This document shows, piece after piece, positions 1 through 7,342 of a stretch of 10,423 nucleotides of DNA. A model generated the notes under the pieces. The model was not told the origin of the DNA. It saw only the letters and a list, made by a program, of their open reading frames with translations, and searched no databases. The stretch's first letter is position 1. The number at the start of each line of letters is the position of its first letter. This DNA comes from JANNAV01 sp031384695 (GTDB lineage: Bacteria > Pseudomonadota > Alphaproteobacteria > Rhodobacterales > Rhodobacteraceae), in the NCBI GenBank assembly GCA_031384695.1, contig JANNAV010000193.1, positions 1 through 10,423 of the forward strand. The letters are read 5' to 3'. A program made the translations under genes and the position numbers.

Positions 1-41
1 CTGTGAAGGGCGCGTGCGGGGGCTGGCAGCCGGGCTTTAGA

Positions 42-87
42 GTGTTGCGTACATTCGGGTTCAGACGATTGTATGCAACACGCAACA
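42..87. repeat. Inverted repeat / hairpin with a competing third arm
   Basis: GTGTTGCGTACA (42-53) is complementary to TGTATGCAACAC (70-81) over 12 positions. The one exception, G49 against T74, becomes a G-U pair in RNA, so a transcript could form a continuous 12-bp stem with a 16-nt loop. A third element, ACGCAACA (80-87), is a perfect complement of TGTTGCGT (43-50) and overlaps the right arm, so the two pairings exclude each other. No T-tract follows on either strand, so this is not a standard intrinsic terminator. It could be a regulator binding site with repeated half-sites or a structured leader upstream of the ferredoxin gene. The repeat is seen directly; its role is unknown. Confidence 0.5.
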
Positions 88-114
88 TTCCCAAGCTGAT
101 CTTGTCCTGGATTG

Positions 115-139
115 CCTTCAATCTGAATCAGATTGAAGG
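115..139. promoter_or_regulatory. Perfect 25-bp palindrome, probable operator upstream of fdxE
   Basis: CCTTCAATCTGA (115-126) and TCAGATTGAAGG (128-139) are exact reverse complements around a single central A. This 24-of-24 arm match is far longer than chance would give in this sequence. There is no downstream T-tract on either strand, and the stem would leave only a 3-nt loop, which favours a dimeric DNA-binding protein site over a terminator. It lies about 148 bp upstream of the fdxE start, so it may control fdxE or an unseen divergent gene to the left. I do not recognise the motif as an Irr, Fur or IscR site. Confidence 0.55.
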
Positions 140-287
140 AAATCCGCTCTGAGCAGCGGGGTTGGCCACCCGGCATTGGCGGTGCGGCGGAGTGGCGCGC
201 GCGCAAAACCCTGCCGCACCCCTCTGGCGAAGGCCCGCAAACTCGCCTATGTCAGGGGCAGCGAATTTTCGGAACAGGGCGGCAATG

Positions 288-611
288 ATGGCGAAGATTA
301 CTTACGTGGAACATGGCGGCAAGGCGCATGTGATTGACGTGGCCAACGGGCTGACGGTGATGGAGGGCGCGCGCGACAACGGCATCCCCGGCATCGAGGC
401 CGATTGCGGCGGCGCCTGCGCCTGTTCGACATGCCATGTGTACGTCGATGCGGACTGGGTGGCGAAGCTGCCGAAGAAAGACGCGATGGAAGATGATATG
501 CTGGATTTCGCCTGGAACCCGGACAAGGTCCGCTCGCGGTTGACTTGTCAGATCAAGGTGACGGATGCGCTGGACGGGTTGCGGGTGCAGATGCCGGAAA
601 AGCAGATCTGA
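288..611 (+). CDS. fdxE: 2Fe-2S ferredoxin, FdVI / adrenodoxin type
   Basis: Small soluble electron carrier of 107 residues with one [2Fe-2S] cluster. The ligands follow the adrenodoxin-class spacing: Cys40, Cys46 and Cys49 (C-x5-C-x2-C), then Cys87 in RLTCQIK; Cys44 is an extra conserved cysteine. Length, start and the PEKQI C-terminus match Rhodobacter capsulatus ferredoxin VI (FdxE), recalled from knowledge. The family donates electrons to partners such as P450s or the Fe-S assembly system; the partner here is unknown. The reading frame stays open upstream to TTG 162, but that 42-residue extension is Arg/Ala-rich and absent from FdVI. ATG 288 lies 8 nt after AGGG (276-279); ATG 285 is the alternative. 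The gene stands alone and converges on accC, so a link to preTA is not indicated: PreA carries its own clusters. Confidence 0.93.
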   Translation: MAKITYVEHGGKAHVIDVANGLTVMEGARDNGIPGIEADCGGACACSTCHVYVDADWVAKLPKKDAMEDDMLDFAWNPDKVRSRLTCQIKVTDALDGLRVQMPEKQI

Positions 612-628
612 ACGCGGCCGCAGACGAT

Positions 629-646
629 TGAAGCGCTGCCGCTTCA
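629..646. terminator. Possible short hairpin between convergent fdxE and accC
   Basis: TGAAGCG (629-635) pairs with CGCTTCA (640-646) around the 4-nt loop CTGC. The right arm overlaps the accC stop codon. On the fdxE strand only a short TTTT run follows, about 8 nt after the stem, so it is a weak intrinsic terminator candidate for the fdxE transcript. There is no T-tract on the accC side. Confidence 0.3.
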
Positions 647-1990
647 GACAAACTTTTCGGCCAGCCATTTCTCCAGCCAATGGATGTTGTAATCGCCGCT
701 GAGCACATCGGGTTCGGCCAGAAGGGCGTGGAACAGCGGCACTGTGGTATCGACGCCGTCCACGATCAACTCGCCCAAAGCGCGCTTCAGGCGGGCCAAA
801 GCCTCGGGTCTGTCACGGCCATGCACGATCAGCTTGCCGATCAGGCTGTCGTAATAGGGCGGGATCGAATAGCCGCCATAAAGGGCCGAGTCCATCCGCA
901 CGCCCAGGCCACCCGGCGCATGGAACACCCGCACCTTGCCGGGGCAGGGCGCGAAATTCGGCAGCTTTTCGGCGTTGATGCGCACTTCGATGGCGTGGCC
1001 GTTGATCTCGAGCTCTTCCTGCACGAAGGACATCGGCAGGCCTGCGGCCACCCTGATCTGTTCGCGCACGAGGTCTACGCCGAATATCGCTTCGGTGACG
1101 GGGTGTTCCACTTGCAGGCGGGTGTTCATTTCGATGAAGAAAAATTCACCGTCCTCATAAAGAAATTCGACCGTGCCCGCGCCGATGTAGTTGATGGTGG
1201 CCACCGCATCGGCGCAGATCTTGCCGATTTTGGCGCGCAGAACCGGCGAGATGGCGGGGCCGGGGGCCTCTTCGAACACTTTCTGGTGGCGGCGCTGCAA
1301 CGAGCAATCGCGCTCTCCCAGATGTACGGCGCGGCCTTTGCCATCGCCGAACACCTGTATTTCGATATGGCGCGGGCGTTGCAGGTATTTCTCGATATAG
1401 ACCTCGTCATTGCCGAAGGCTGCCTTGGATTCGGCGCGGGCGGTGCGGAAGGCGATCTCCAGCTCTTCGGGGTTTTTGGCCACCTTCATGCCACGGCCAC
1501 CGCCACCCGCCGTAGCCTTGATGATCACCGGAAAGCCGATGTCGGCGGCCACGCCGATGGCGGTCTCGTAATCCGGCACCCCGCCGGGCGAGCCGGGCAC
1601 CACTGGAATCCCCAGTGCCCTGGCGGTTTCCTTGGCGGTGATCTTGTCGCCCATCACCCGGATATGCTCGGCGGAAGGGCCGATGAAGGTGAGCCCGTGA
1701 TCTTCCAGCGCCTGCGCGAAGGCGGCGTTTTCCGACAGGAAGCCGTAACCCGGATGCACCGCTTGCGCGCCGGTTATCTCGCAGGCCGAAATGATCGCGG
1801 CTTTGGAAAGATAGCTGTCCGCCGAGGCGGCAGGCCCGATGCAGACCGATTCGTCGGCCATCCGCACATGCATGGCATCGGCGTCGGCGGTGGAGTGGAC
1901 GGCGACCGATTTGATCCCCATTTCCTGGCACGCCCGGATGACGCGCAATGCGATCTCGCCCCGGTTGGCGATCAGGATCTTGTCAAACAT
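644..1990 (-). CDS. accC: Biotin carboxylase subunit of acetyl-CoA carboxylase
   Basis: ATP-grasp enzyme of 448 residues that carboxylates biotin on AccB with bicarbonate and ATP, the first half-reaction of malonyl-CoA synthesis. The N-terminal domain starts MFDKILIANRGEIA and includes HPGYGFLSEN (79-88). The glycine-rich ATP loop AGGGGRGM is at 161-168, and ERDCSLQRRHQK at 226-237. The catalytic segment EMNTRLQVEHPVTE (287-300) holds the expected Glu, Asn, Arg and Glu. Length is typical (about 446-450) and no key residue is missing. It lies 7 nt downstream of accB, so the two are almost certainly co-transcribed; GAGG precedes its ATG. The carboxyltransferase genes accA and accD are not in the window. 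Related carboxylases such as propionyl-CoA carboxylase alpha are longer and fused to a biotin domain, which argues against them. Confidence 0.96.
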   Translation of the reverse strand: MFDKILIANRGEIALRVIRACQEMGIKSVAVHSTADADAMHVRMADESVCIGPAASADSYLSKAAIISACEITGAQAVHPGYGFLSENAAFAQALEDHGLTFIGPSAEHIRVMGDKITAKETARALGIPVVPGSPGGVPDYETAIGVAADIGFPVIIKATAGGGGRGMKVAKNPEELEIAFRTARAESKAAFGNDEVYIEKYLQRPRHIEIQVFGDGKGRAVHLGERDCSLQRRHQKVFEEAPGPAISPVLRAKIGKICADAVATINYIGAGTVEFLYEDGEFFFIEMNTRLQVEHPVTEAIFGVDLVREQIRVAAGLPMSFVQEELEINGHAIEVRINAEKLPNFAPCPGKVRVFHAPGGLGVRMDSALYGGYSIPPYYDSLIGKLIVHGRDRPEALARLKRALGELIVDGVDTTVPLFHALLAEPDVLSGDYNIHWLEKWLAEKFV

Positions 1991-1997
1991 GCGCGCC

Positions 1998-2489
1998 TCA
2001 CTCGATGATCATCAAGGGCGCGCCGTATTCCACCGAATTGCCATCGGCCACCAATATGCGCTTTACCACACCGGCGCGCGGGGCCGGGATGTGGTTCATG
2101 GTTTTCATCGCCTCGATGATGACCACGGTTTGGCCTTCGGCCACCGTGGCGCCCAGCGTGACAAAGGGCGTGGCCCCCGGCTCGGCAGAGAGATAGATCG
2201 TGCCCACCATCGGCGAGGTAATGGCACCGGCATGCTGGGCGGGATCTTCCGGGGTGGCGGGCGCTGCGGCTACGGCTGGTGCGGCGGCGGCGGCATATTG
2301 CGGTGCGGCGGCGGCGGCGGCGGGGGCGCTGGCCATCACGATGGTGGCCTGTTTGACCACGCGGACCTCCAGGCTGTCAGCCTCGGCATATTCGCGTTTC
2401 ACCGATATTTCGGTCAATTCGTTCTTGTTCAGCAGTTCGGCGAGGGCCGAAATGAAGGCTACGTCTGCGTCAGGGGATTGTTTGCTCAT
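1998..2489 (-). CDS. accB: Biotin carboxyl carrier protein of acetyl-CoA carboxylase
   Basis: Carrier protein of 163 residues that moves carboxybiotin between AccC and the AccA/AccD carboxyltransferase. Residues 1-52 form the N-terminal domain, followed by an Ala/Pro-rich flexible linker (about 54-80) and the biotinyl domain (about 88-163). Lys129 in EAMKT is the biotinylation site; the fourth position after the Lys motif is Thr rather than the Met of E. coli EAMKM, a tolerated variation. The thumb segment typical of AccB (about 103-113, EPGATPFVTLG) is present, which separates it from BCCP domains of other carboxylases. The ATG is preceded by AGAGGA at good spacing. It is the first gene of the accB-accC operon, and no aroQ lies upstream of it, although that neighbour is common elsewhere. 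Confidence 0.95.
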   Translation of the reverse strand: MSKQSPDADVAFISALAELLNKNELTEISVKREYAEADSLEVRVVKQATIVMASAPAAAAAAPQYAAAAAPAVAAAPATPEDPAQHAGAITSPMVGTIYLSAEPGATPFVTLGATVAEGQTVVIIEAMKTMNHIPAPRAGVVKRILVADGNSVEYGAPLMIIE

Positions 2490-2539
2490 GCCGTCCTCTG
2501 TTGGCGTAATATGTCTGGCTGGGCCGGAGTGCTTGTATC

Positions 2540-2568
2540 CCTATAACCGAGGGAAGCCGGGGTGAAAA
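2540..2568 (-). promoter_or_regulatory. Candidate sigma-70 promoter for accB-accC
   Basis: Read on the minus strand, TTTTCA (2568-2563, 4 of 6 to TTGACA) is followed after 17 nt by TATAGG (2545-2540, 4 of 6 to TATAAT). The -10 box lies about 50 bp upstream of the accB ATG. This is a visual match only. Confidence 0.3.
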
Positions 2569-2616
2569 GCATCTCTTGTCGCTGGCCGGCAATAGATCAT
2601 TGAAAGCGGCGCGGGT

Positions 2617-2637
2617 TAAAATTTACCGTTTGATAAA
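2617..2637 (+). promoter_or_regulatory. Candidate preT promoter element with a degenerate RutR-like site
   Basis: TAAAAT (2617-2622) matches the -10 consensus at 5 of 6 positions, but no convincing -35 box is seen at 16-17 nt. Overlapping it, TTTACCGTTTGATAAA (2622-2637) is an imperfect palindrome with TTTA/TAAA outer arms. It agrees at 10 of 14 fixed positions with the RutR consensus as I recall it (TTGACCA-N2-TGGTCAA), and at 11 of 16 with the operator at 10182-10197. It lies 57-72 bp upstream of the preT start, a suitable place for a repressor. The match is weak and sits in an AT-rich patch. Confidence 0.3.
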
Positions 2638-2693
2638 AAAATAGACCTGTGGCAGGCTGAAGCGATCCGTTACCTTATCGGGAGCACCCCGCC

Positions 2694-4007
2694 TTGCCGA
2701 ACAGCCAGTTGACCCCCGGAGTTGTGCCGGGCCGCCTGCCAGCCAATGCCTATCAGGATAACTTTGACGATGTGCAGGCGCCTTATGCGCGGCACGAGGC
2801 GCTGGTGGCGGCGGACCGGTGCTATTTCTGCCATGATGCGCCCTGCATGACAGCGTGCCCTACCAGCATCGACATCCCGCTGTTCATCCGCCAGATCGCC
2901 ACCGGCACGCCCGAGGCCGCCGCTCGCACGATATTTGCGCAGAACATTCTGGGCGGCATGTGCGCCCGCGTCTGCCCGACCGAGCAGTTGTGCGAAGAGG
3001 CCTGCGTGCGCGAGTTGGCCGAGGGCAAGCCGGTGGAGATCGGGCGGTTGCAGCGGCATGCGACGGATACGCTGATGGCCAAGGGGGTGCATCCGTTCAC
3101 CCGCGCGGCCAGTACGGCCAAGCATGTGGCGGTGGTGGGGGCGGGGCCGGCGGGGTTGGCCTGCGCGCACCGTTTGGCGCTGCATGGGCATGAGGTGACG
3201 ATTTATGAGCGGCGCGGCAAGCCGGGGGGGTTGAACGAATATGGCATCGCCACCTATAAGACGCCGGATAATTTTGCGCAGGCCGAGGTGGAGTGGCTGC
3301 TGAAAATCGGCGGCATCACCATCAGAACCGGGGTTGAACTGGGCCGGGATGTGACGCTTGCAGGCTTGCAGGCCGGCCATGATGCGGTGTTTCTGGGCAT
3401 CGGTCTTTCCGGGGTGAACGCGCTGCGGGCAGCGGGCGAGGCGCTGGACGGCGTGCGCAATGCAGTTGATTTCATTGCCGATCTGCGGCAGTCCGCCGAT
3501 AAGGCGCAGGTGCCGGTGGGCCGGGATGTGGTGGTGATCGGCGGCGGGATGACGGCGGTGGATGCGGCGGTGCAATCCAAGCTGCTGGGCGCGGAAAACG
3601 TGACCATCGTTTACCGGCGCGGCAAGGCCAAGATGAGCGCCAGCGCCTATGAGCAGGACCACGCGACGCAGGTGGGGGTGCGCATCATCTATAACGCGGC
3701 GCCGACGCGGGTGGTGGGCGGCACGCGCGCCGAGGCGGTGGAGTTTGCCTATGCCAGCGAGGGCGAAGGCGGTCTGGTGCTTTCGGACGAGACTTTTACC
3801 CTCAAGGCCGATCAGGTGTTCAAGGCCATCGGGCAAACCCTGATCGCGACGGAAAACCTTGCCGTTGCGGGGGGCAAGTTGCTGCCGCCGGGCGGAAAAA
3901 TCTGGACCGGCGGCGATTGCGCGGCGGGCGGCGAAGATCTGACGGTTACCGCCGTGGCGCAGGGGCGCGATGCGGCGGAAGCCATTCATCAAAGCCTTCA
4001 GGGCTGA
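2694..4007 (+). CDS. preT: NAD-dependent dihydropyrimidine dehydrogenase, small flavoprotein subunit PreT
   Basis: FAD/Fe-S subunit (437 residues) that takes electrons from NAD(P)H and passes them to PreA for reduction of uracil or thymine to the dihydro form. The N-terminal helical Fe-S domain has two cysteine groups: Cys43/46/51/55 and Cys90/94/100/104. These match the domain shared with glutamate synthase beta subunit and mammalian DPD. The FAD Rossmann motif VVGAGPAG is at 147-154, the NAD(P)H motif VIGGGMTAVDAA at 281-292, and the closing FAD motif WTGGDCA at 404-410. The start is TTG; GGAG (2681-2684) sits 9 nt upstream, and the next Met is only inside the first cysteine group. Eleven nt separate it from preA, so the two form an operon. 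GltD is the main alternative, but adjacency to preA settles the call. Confidence 0.95.
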   Translation: MPNSQLTPGVVPGRLPANAYQDNFDDVQAPYARHEALVAADRCYFCHDAPCMTACPTSIDIPLFIRQIATGTPEAAARTIFAQNILGGMCARVCPTEQLCEEACVRELAEGKPVEIGRLQRHATDTLMAKGVHPFTRAASTAKHVAVVGAGPAGLACAHRLALHGHEVTIYERRGKPGGLNEYGIATYKTPDNFAQAEVEWLLKIGGITIRTGVELGRDVTLAGLQAGHDAVFLGIGLSGVNALRAAGEALDGVRNAVDFIADLRQSADKAQVPVGRDVVVIGGGMTAVDAAVQSKLLGAENVTIVYRRGKAKMSASAYEQDHATQVGVRIIYNAAPTRVVGGTRAEAVEFAYASEGEGGLVLSDETFTLKADQVFKAIGQTLIATENLAVAGGKLLPPGGKIWTGGDCAAGGEDLTVTAVAQGRDAAEAIHQSLQG

Positions 4008-4018
4008 GCGGGGGAACC

Positions 4019-5320
4019 ATGGCCAATCTTGCAACCGACTTCATCGGCATCAAATCTCCCAATCCGTTCTGGCTGGCCTCGGCGCCGCCCACTGACAAGG
4101 AATACAACGTGCGGCGCGCGTTTGAGGCGGGCTGGGGCGGGGTGGTGTGGAAAACCCTCGGCTCCGAAGGCCCGCCGGTGGTGAATGTGAACGGGCCACG
4201 CTATGGTGCTGTCTGGGGGGCAGATCGCCGGCTGCTGGGCCTGAACAACATCGAGTTGATCACCGACCGGCCGTTGGAGATCAACCTGCGCGAGATCAAG
4301 GCGGTGAAGCGCGACTACAAGGACCGCGCCATGATCATCAGCCTGATGGTGCCCTGCGACGAGGATTCGTGGCGCGATATTCTGCGGCATTGCGAGGATA
4401 CCGAGGCCGATGGGGTGGAGTTGAATTTCGGCTGCCCGCATGGGATGGCCGAGCGCGGCATGGGCGGTGCCGTGGGGCAGGTGCCGGAATACATCGAGAT
4501 GGTCACCCGCTGGTGCAAGATGCACACGCGGATGCCGGTGATCGTCAAGCTGACGCCGAATATCACCGATATCCGCAAGCCTGCCGAGGCCGCGATGCGC
4601 GGTGGGGCGGATGCGGTGAGCCTGATCAACACCATCAACTCGATCACCTCGGTGAACCTTGACAGTTTCGCGCCCGAGCCGATGATCGACGGCAAAGGCA
4701 CCCATGGCGGCTATTGCGGCCCGGCGGTGAAGCCGATTGCCCTGAACATGGTGGCCGAGATCGCCCGCGATCCTGCCACGCGGGGCTTGCCGATTTCGGG
4801 CATCGGCGGCATCACCACATGGCGCGATGCGGCGGAGTTTCTGGCGCTGGGGGCGGGCAATGTGCAGGTTTGCACGGCGGTGATGACCTACGGCTTCAAG
4901 ATCGTGCAGGAAATGATCTCGGGCCTCAGCCAGTATATGGACGAGAAGGGCATGGTCTCGACCGCCGAGTTGATCGGGCGGGCGGTGCCGAATGTGACGG
5001 ACTGGCAGTATCTGAACCTGAATTACGTGACCAAGGCCCAGATCAGCCAGGCCGATTGCATCAAATGCGGGCGCTGCTATGCGGCCTGTGAGGACACCTC
5101 GCATCAGGCGATTTCGATGAGTGCCGAGCGGGTGTTCGAGGTGATGGATGACGAATGCGTGGCGTGCAATCTGTGTGTGAACGTCTGCCCGGTGGACAAC
5201 TGCATCACCATGGTCGAGATGCCGGTTGGGGCCACGGACCCGCGCACCGGGCGCAAGGTGGCGGGATATGCCAACTGGACCACGCATCCGAACAACCCGG
5301 GTGCGAAGGCCGCCGAATAG
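4019..5320 (+). CDS. preA: NAD-dependent dihydropyrimidine dehydrogenase, catalytic subunit PreA
   Basis: Catalytic FMN/Fe-S subunit (433 residues) that reduces uracil and thymine. An N-terminal dihydroorotate-dehydrogenase-like TIM barrel (about 1-320) is followed by a two-cluster ferredoxin domain: Cys347/350/353/357 and Cys380/383/386/390 ligate two [4Fe-4S] clusters. The active-site loop ELNFGCPHGMAERGMGG (134-150) carries Cys139, equivalent to the catalytic Cys671 of mammalian DPD. The residue before it is Gly138, where mammalian DPD has Ser670 and E. coli PreA also has Ser. KLTPNITD (177-184), GPAVKPIALNM (234-244) and ISGIGGI (259-265) are FMN-site segments. The start at ATG 4019 follows GGGGGA 4 nt upstream; the frame is open further back into preT, but only in an overlapping frame. 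preA ends 14 bp before convergent kup. Confidence 0.96.
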   Translation: MANLATDFIGIKSPNPFWLASAPPTDKEYNVRRAFEAGWGGVVWKTLGSEGPPVVNVNGPRYGAVWGADRRLLGLNNIELITDRPLEINLREIKAVKRDYKDRAMIISLMVPCDEDSWRDILRHCEDTEADGVELNFGCPHGMAERGMGGAVGQVPEYIEMVTRWCKMHTRMPVIVKLTPNITDIRKPAEAAMRGGADAVSLINTINSITSVNLDSFAPEPMIDGKGTHGGYCGPAVKPIALNMVAEIARDPATRGLPISGIGGITTWRDAAEFLALGAGNVQVCTAVMTYGFKIVQEMISGLSQYMDEKGMVSTAELIGRAVPNVTDWQYLNLNYVTKAQISQADCIKCGRCYAACEDTSHQAISMSAERVFEVMDDECVACNLCVNVCPVDNCITMVEMPVGATDPRTGRKVAGYANWTTHPNNPGAKAAE

Positions 5321-5334
5321 GGGGCGGGGCCGGC

Positions 5335-7242
5335 TCAGATGATCAGTTGCTGGCCCATCTCGACCACGCGGTCGGGGGGCAGGTGGTAAAAATCGGTCGC
5401 ATCCGCCGCTGATTTGGTCAGCGCCACGAACAGGCCTTCCTGCCATACCGGCAAACCGCCCTTGGGGTCGGAGCGGAAACTGCGCCGGTTGAGAAAGAAC
5501 GAGGTGGACATCTTTTCGAACTTTATCCCCTTGCGGCGTGCCAGCAACAGGGCGCGCGGCACGTCAGTTTCTTCCATATAGCCGAAGGTCAGGGTGACCC
5601 GGCTGAAGCGATCCGAGATCGGGGCGATGCTGACGCGCCTGGCGTCGGGCACGTAAGGCAGGGTGGACATGGCGATGTTGACGATCAGATTTTCCTGATG
5701 CAGTACATGGTTGTGCTTGATGTTGTGCATCAGGGCGGCGGGGGCCACCTCGGGGTCCGAGGTCAGGAATACGGCCATGCCCGGCACGGTGATCAGGCGG
5801 GTTGATTTGGCCAGCGAAGCCGCAAGTTTCACCATCAGCGTGGAGCCTTCGCGTGAGCGTGCCAGCAGATAGCTTGCCCCGCGCACCCAGGTTGCCATCG
5901 CCAGGCACATCGTGGCCGCGATCATGATCGGCACATAGCCGCCGTCGAAAAACTTGGTGGCATTGGCGGCAAGGAAGAAGGTTTCAAGCGTCAACAGCGG
6001 GAGAATCACCGCGATTGCCAGCCAGAGCGGCCATTTCCAGCCACGATAGAACAGGAAGAAGGCAAGGATCGAGGTGATCACCATATCGCCGGTCACAGCA
6101 ATGCCGTAGGCCGAGGCGAGGCTTGCCGACGAGCCGAACAGCACCACCAGCAACAGCACACCGACCGCGAGAACCAAATTGACGCGCGGCAGATAGACTT
6201 GGCCCATCTGGCTTGCCGAGGTGTGCAAAATCTCAAGCCGCGGCAACAGGCCCATGCGCACAGCCTGCTGCATCATCGAAAACGCCCCCGAGATCACCGC
6301 CTGACTGGCGATCACAGTGGCGGCGGTGGCAAGGATCACCAGCGGCAGCAAAGCCCAGTCGGGGGCCATCAGAAAGAACGGGTTTTCGGCGGTTTCGGGA
6401 TGGGCCAGCACCAGCGCCCCCTGTCCGAGATAGCTGAGCGTGAGGGCCGGAAACACCAGCACCGCCCAGGCAATGCGGATCGGCCGCCGCCCGAAATGCC
6501 CCATATCGGCATAAAGCGCCTCGCCGCCGGTCACCGCCAGAAACACCGAACCCAGCACGATGAAAGACGCAAGCCCGTTGGTGACCAGAAACGAAACCGC
6601 GTGCACCGGGTTCAGCGATTGCAGGATCGACAGGTCGTCGCCGACATGCATCAGCCCCAGCGCGCCCAACACCAGAAACCAAAGCACCATGATCGGCCCG
6701 AACAGGGTGGAAACCGAAGCCGTTCCGCGCCGTTGCACCCAGAAAAGGCCCAGGATGATGCCGATGGTGACGGGCACCACCCAATCCGAAAAGCCCGGCG
6801 CAACCAGAGTCATGCCTTCAACCGCCGACAGTACCGACATGGCGGGTGTGATGATGGCATCCCCGAAAAACAGCGATATCCCTACCATCCCCAAAGCCAG
6901 CAGCCAGGTTGGCCGCTGTTTCAGCGCGCGCTGGATCAACGCCACCAGCGACAGCGTGCCACCCTCGCCCTGATTGTCGGCGCGCATGATCAGGATCACG
7001 TATTTCACCGTGACGATCAGGATCAGCGTCCAGATCAGCAGCGAGATCACCCCCAGAACATCGTCGCGCACCAGACCGTCGTGGCTTGCCGCACGCAGCG
7101 ATTCGCGCATCGCATAAAGCGGGCTGGTGCCGATATCGCCGTAGACCACCCCGATGCAGCCAATCACCAGTTTGGCAAGGCCGCCTGGCGCGACATGGGT
7201 TTCAGCGGGCGGTTCCACAGGCAGGGTGTCCGGCTCGGACAT
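5335..7242 (-). CDS. kup: Low-affinity potassium uptake transporter, Kup/HAK/KUP family
   Basis: Inner-membrane K+ uptake protein of 635 residues, normal length for Kup, thought to act as a K+/H+ symporter. After a short cytoplasmic N-terminus, the first membrane segment holds the family signature GVVYGDIGTSPLYA (31-44). Further landmarks are FFGDAIITPAMSVLSAVEG (125-143), TGGEALYADMGHFG (238-251) and QAVISGAFSMMQQA (314-327). About twelve hydrophobic segments end near 460, followed by a cytoplasmic C-terminal domain that includes PGMAVFLTSDP (487-497). The ATG is preceded by AGGAG with 7-nt spacing. The gene is downstream of the CoA-transferase on the same strand, 100 bp away, and convergent with preA. 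Nothing ties potassium uptake to pyrimidine catabolism, so it is probably an independent passenger in the cluster. Confidence 0.95.
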   Translation of the reverse strand: MSEPDTLPVEPPAETHVAPGGLAKLVIGCIGVVYGDIGTSPLYAMRESLRAASHDGLVRDDVLGVISLLIWTLILIVTVKYVILIMRADNQGEGGTLSLVALIQRALKQRPTWLLALGMVGISLFFGDAIITPAMSVLSAVEGMTLVAPGFSDWVVPVTIGIILGLFWVQRRGTASVSTLFGPIMVLWFLVLGALGLMHVGDDLSILQSLNPVHAVSFLVTNGLASFIVLGSVFLAVTGGEALYADMGHFGRRPIRIAWAVLVFPALTLSYLGQGALVLAHPETAENPFFLMAPDWALLPLVILATAATVIASQAVISGAFSMMQQAVRMGLLPRLEILHTSASQMGQVYLPRVNLVLAVGVLLLVVLFGSSASLASAYGIAVTGDMVITSILAFFLFYRGWKWPLWLAIAVILPLLTLETFFLAANATKFFDGGYVPIMIAATMCLAMATWVRGASYLLARSREGSTLMVKLAASLAKSTRLITVPGMAVFLTSDPEVAPAALMHNIKHNHVLHQENLIVNIAMSTLPYVPDARRVSIAPISDRFSRVTLTFGYMEETDVPRALLLARRKGIKFEKMSTSFFLNRRSFRSDPKGGLPVWQEGLFVALTKSAADATDFYHLPPDRVVEMGQQLII

Positions 7243-7342
7243 AAGGCAACTCCTGAAGCAACGCCGGTTCAGATCGCAGCCCTAGTCATTTTGGCGCGCT
7301 ATCACAAGCGTTGTGTTCGCGGATGTGGTCGCAGGGTGGGGA

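Noticed and set aside
21..40. GGCT-GGC-AGCC followed by GGGCTTTAG as a terminator of an upstream gene
   Set aside because: The stem is 4 bp and the T run is three bases; no upstream gene can be confirmed from the few bases present.
162..287. N-terminal extension of the ferredoxin from TTG 162
   Set aside because: The 42 extra residues are Arg/Ala-rich, have no ribosome site and are absent from FdVI-type ferredoxins. The ATG at 288 has an AGGG 8 nt upstream.
680..2008. Long open frame of 442 codons on the plus strand opposite accC, with similar 430-480-codon frames opposite preT, preA and kup
   Set aside because: Each runs antisense to a gene with full family motifs. Their products are His/Arg/Gly-rich without recognisable domains, as expected from high GC at third codon positions.
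2401..2416. ACCGA-TATT-TCGGT palindrome as a further RutR-like operator
   Set aside because: It lies inside the accB coding sequence, and the half-site and spacing differ from the TGACC-N4-GGTCA pair.
5559..5575. GGTCA-GGG-TGACC repeat in kup as an operator
   Set aside because: The half-sites are in the opposite (everted) orientation with the wrong spacing and lie within coding sequence.
7303..7315. CACAA-GCG-TTGTG inverted repeat between the CoA-transferase and kup as a terminator or operator
   Set aside because: The stem is only 5 bp and neither strand has a following T-tract; chance is likely.
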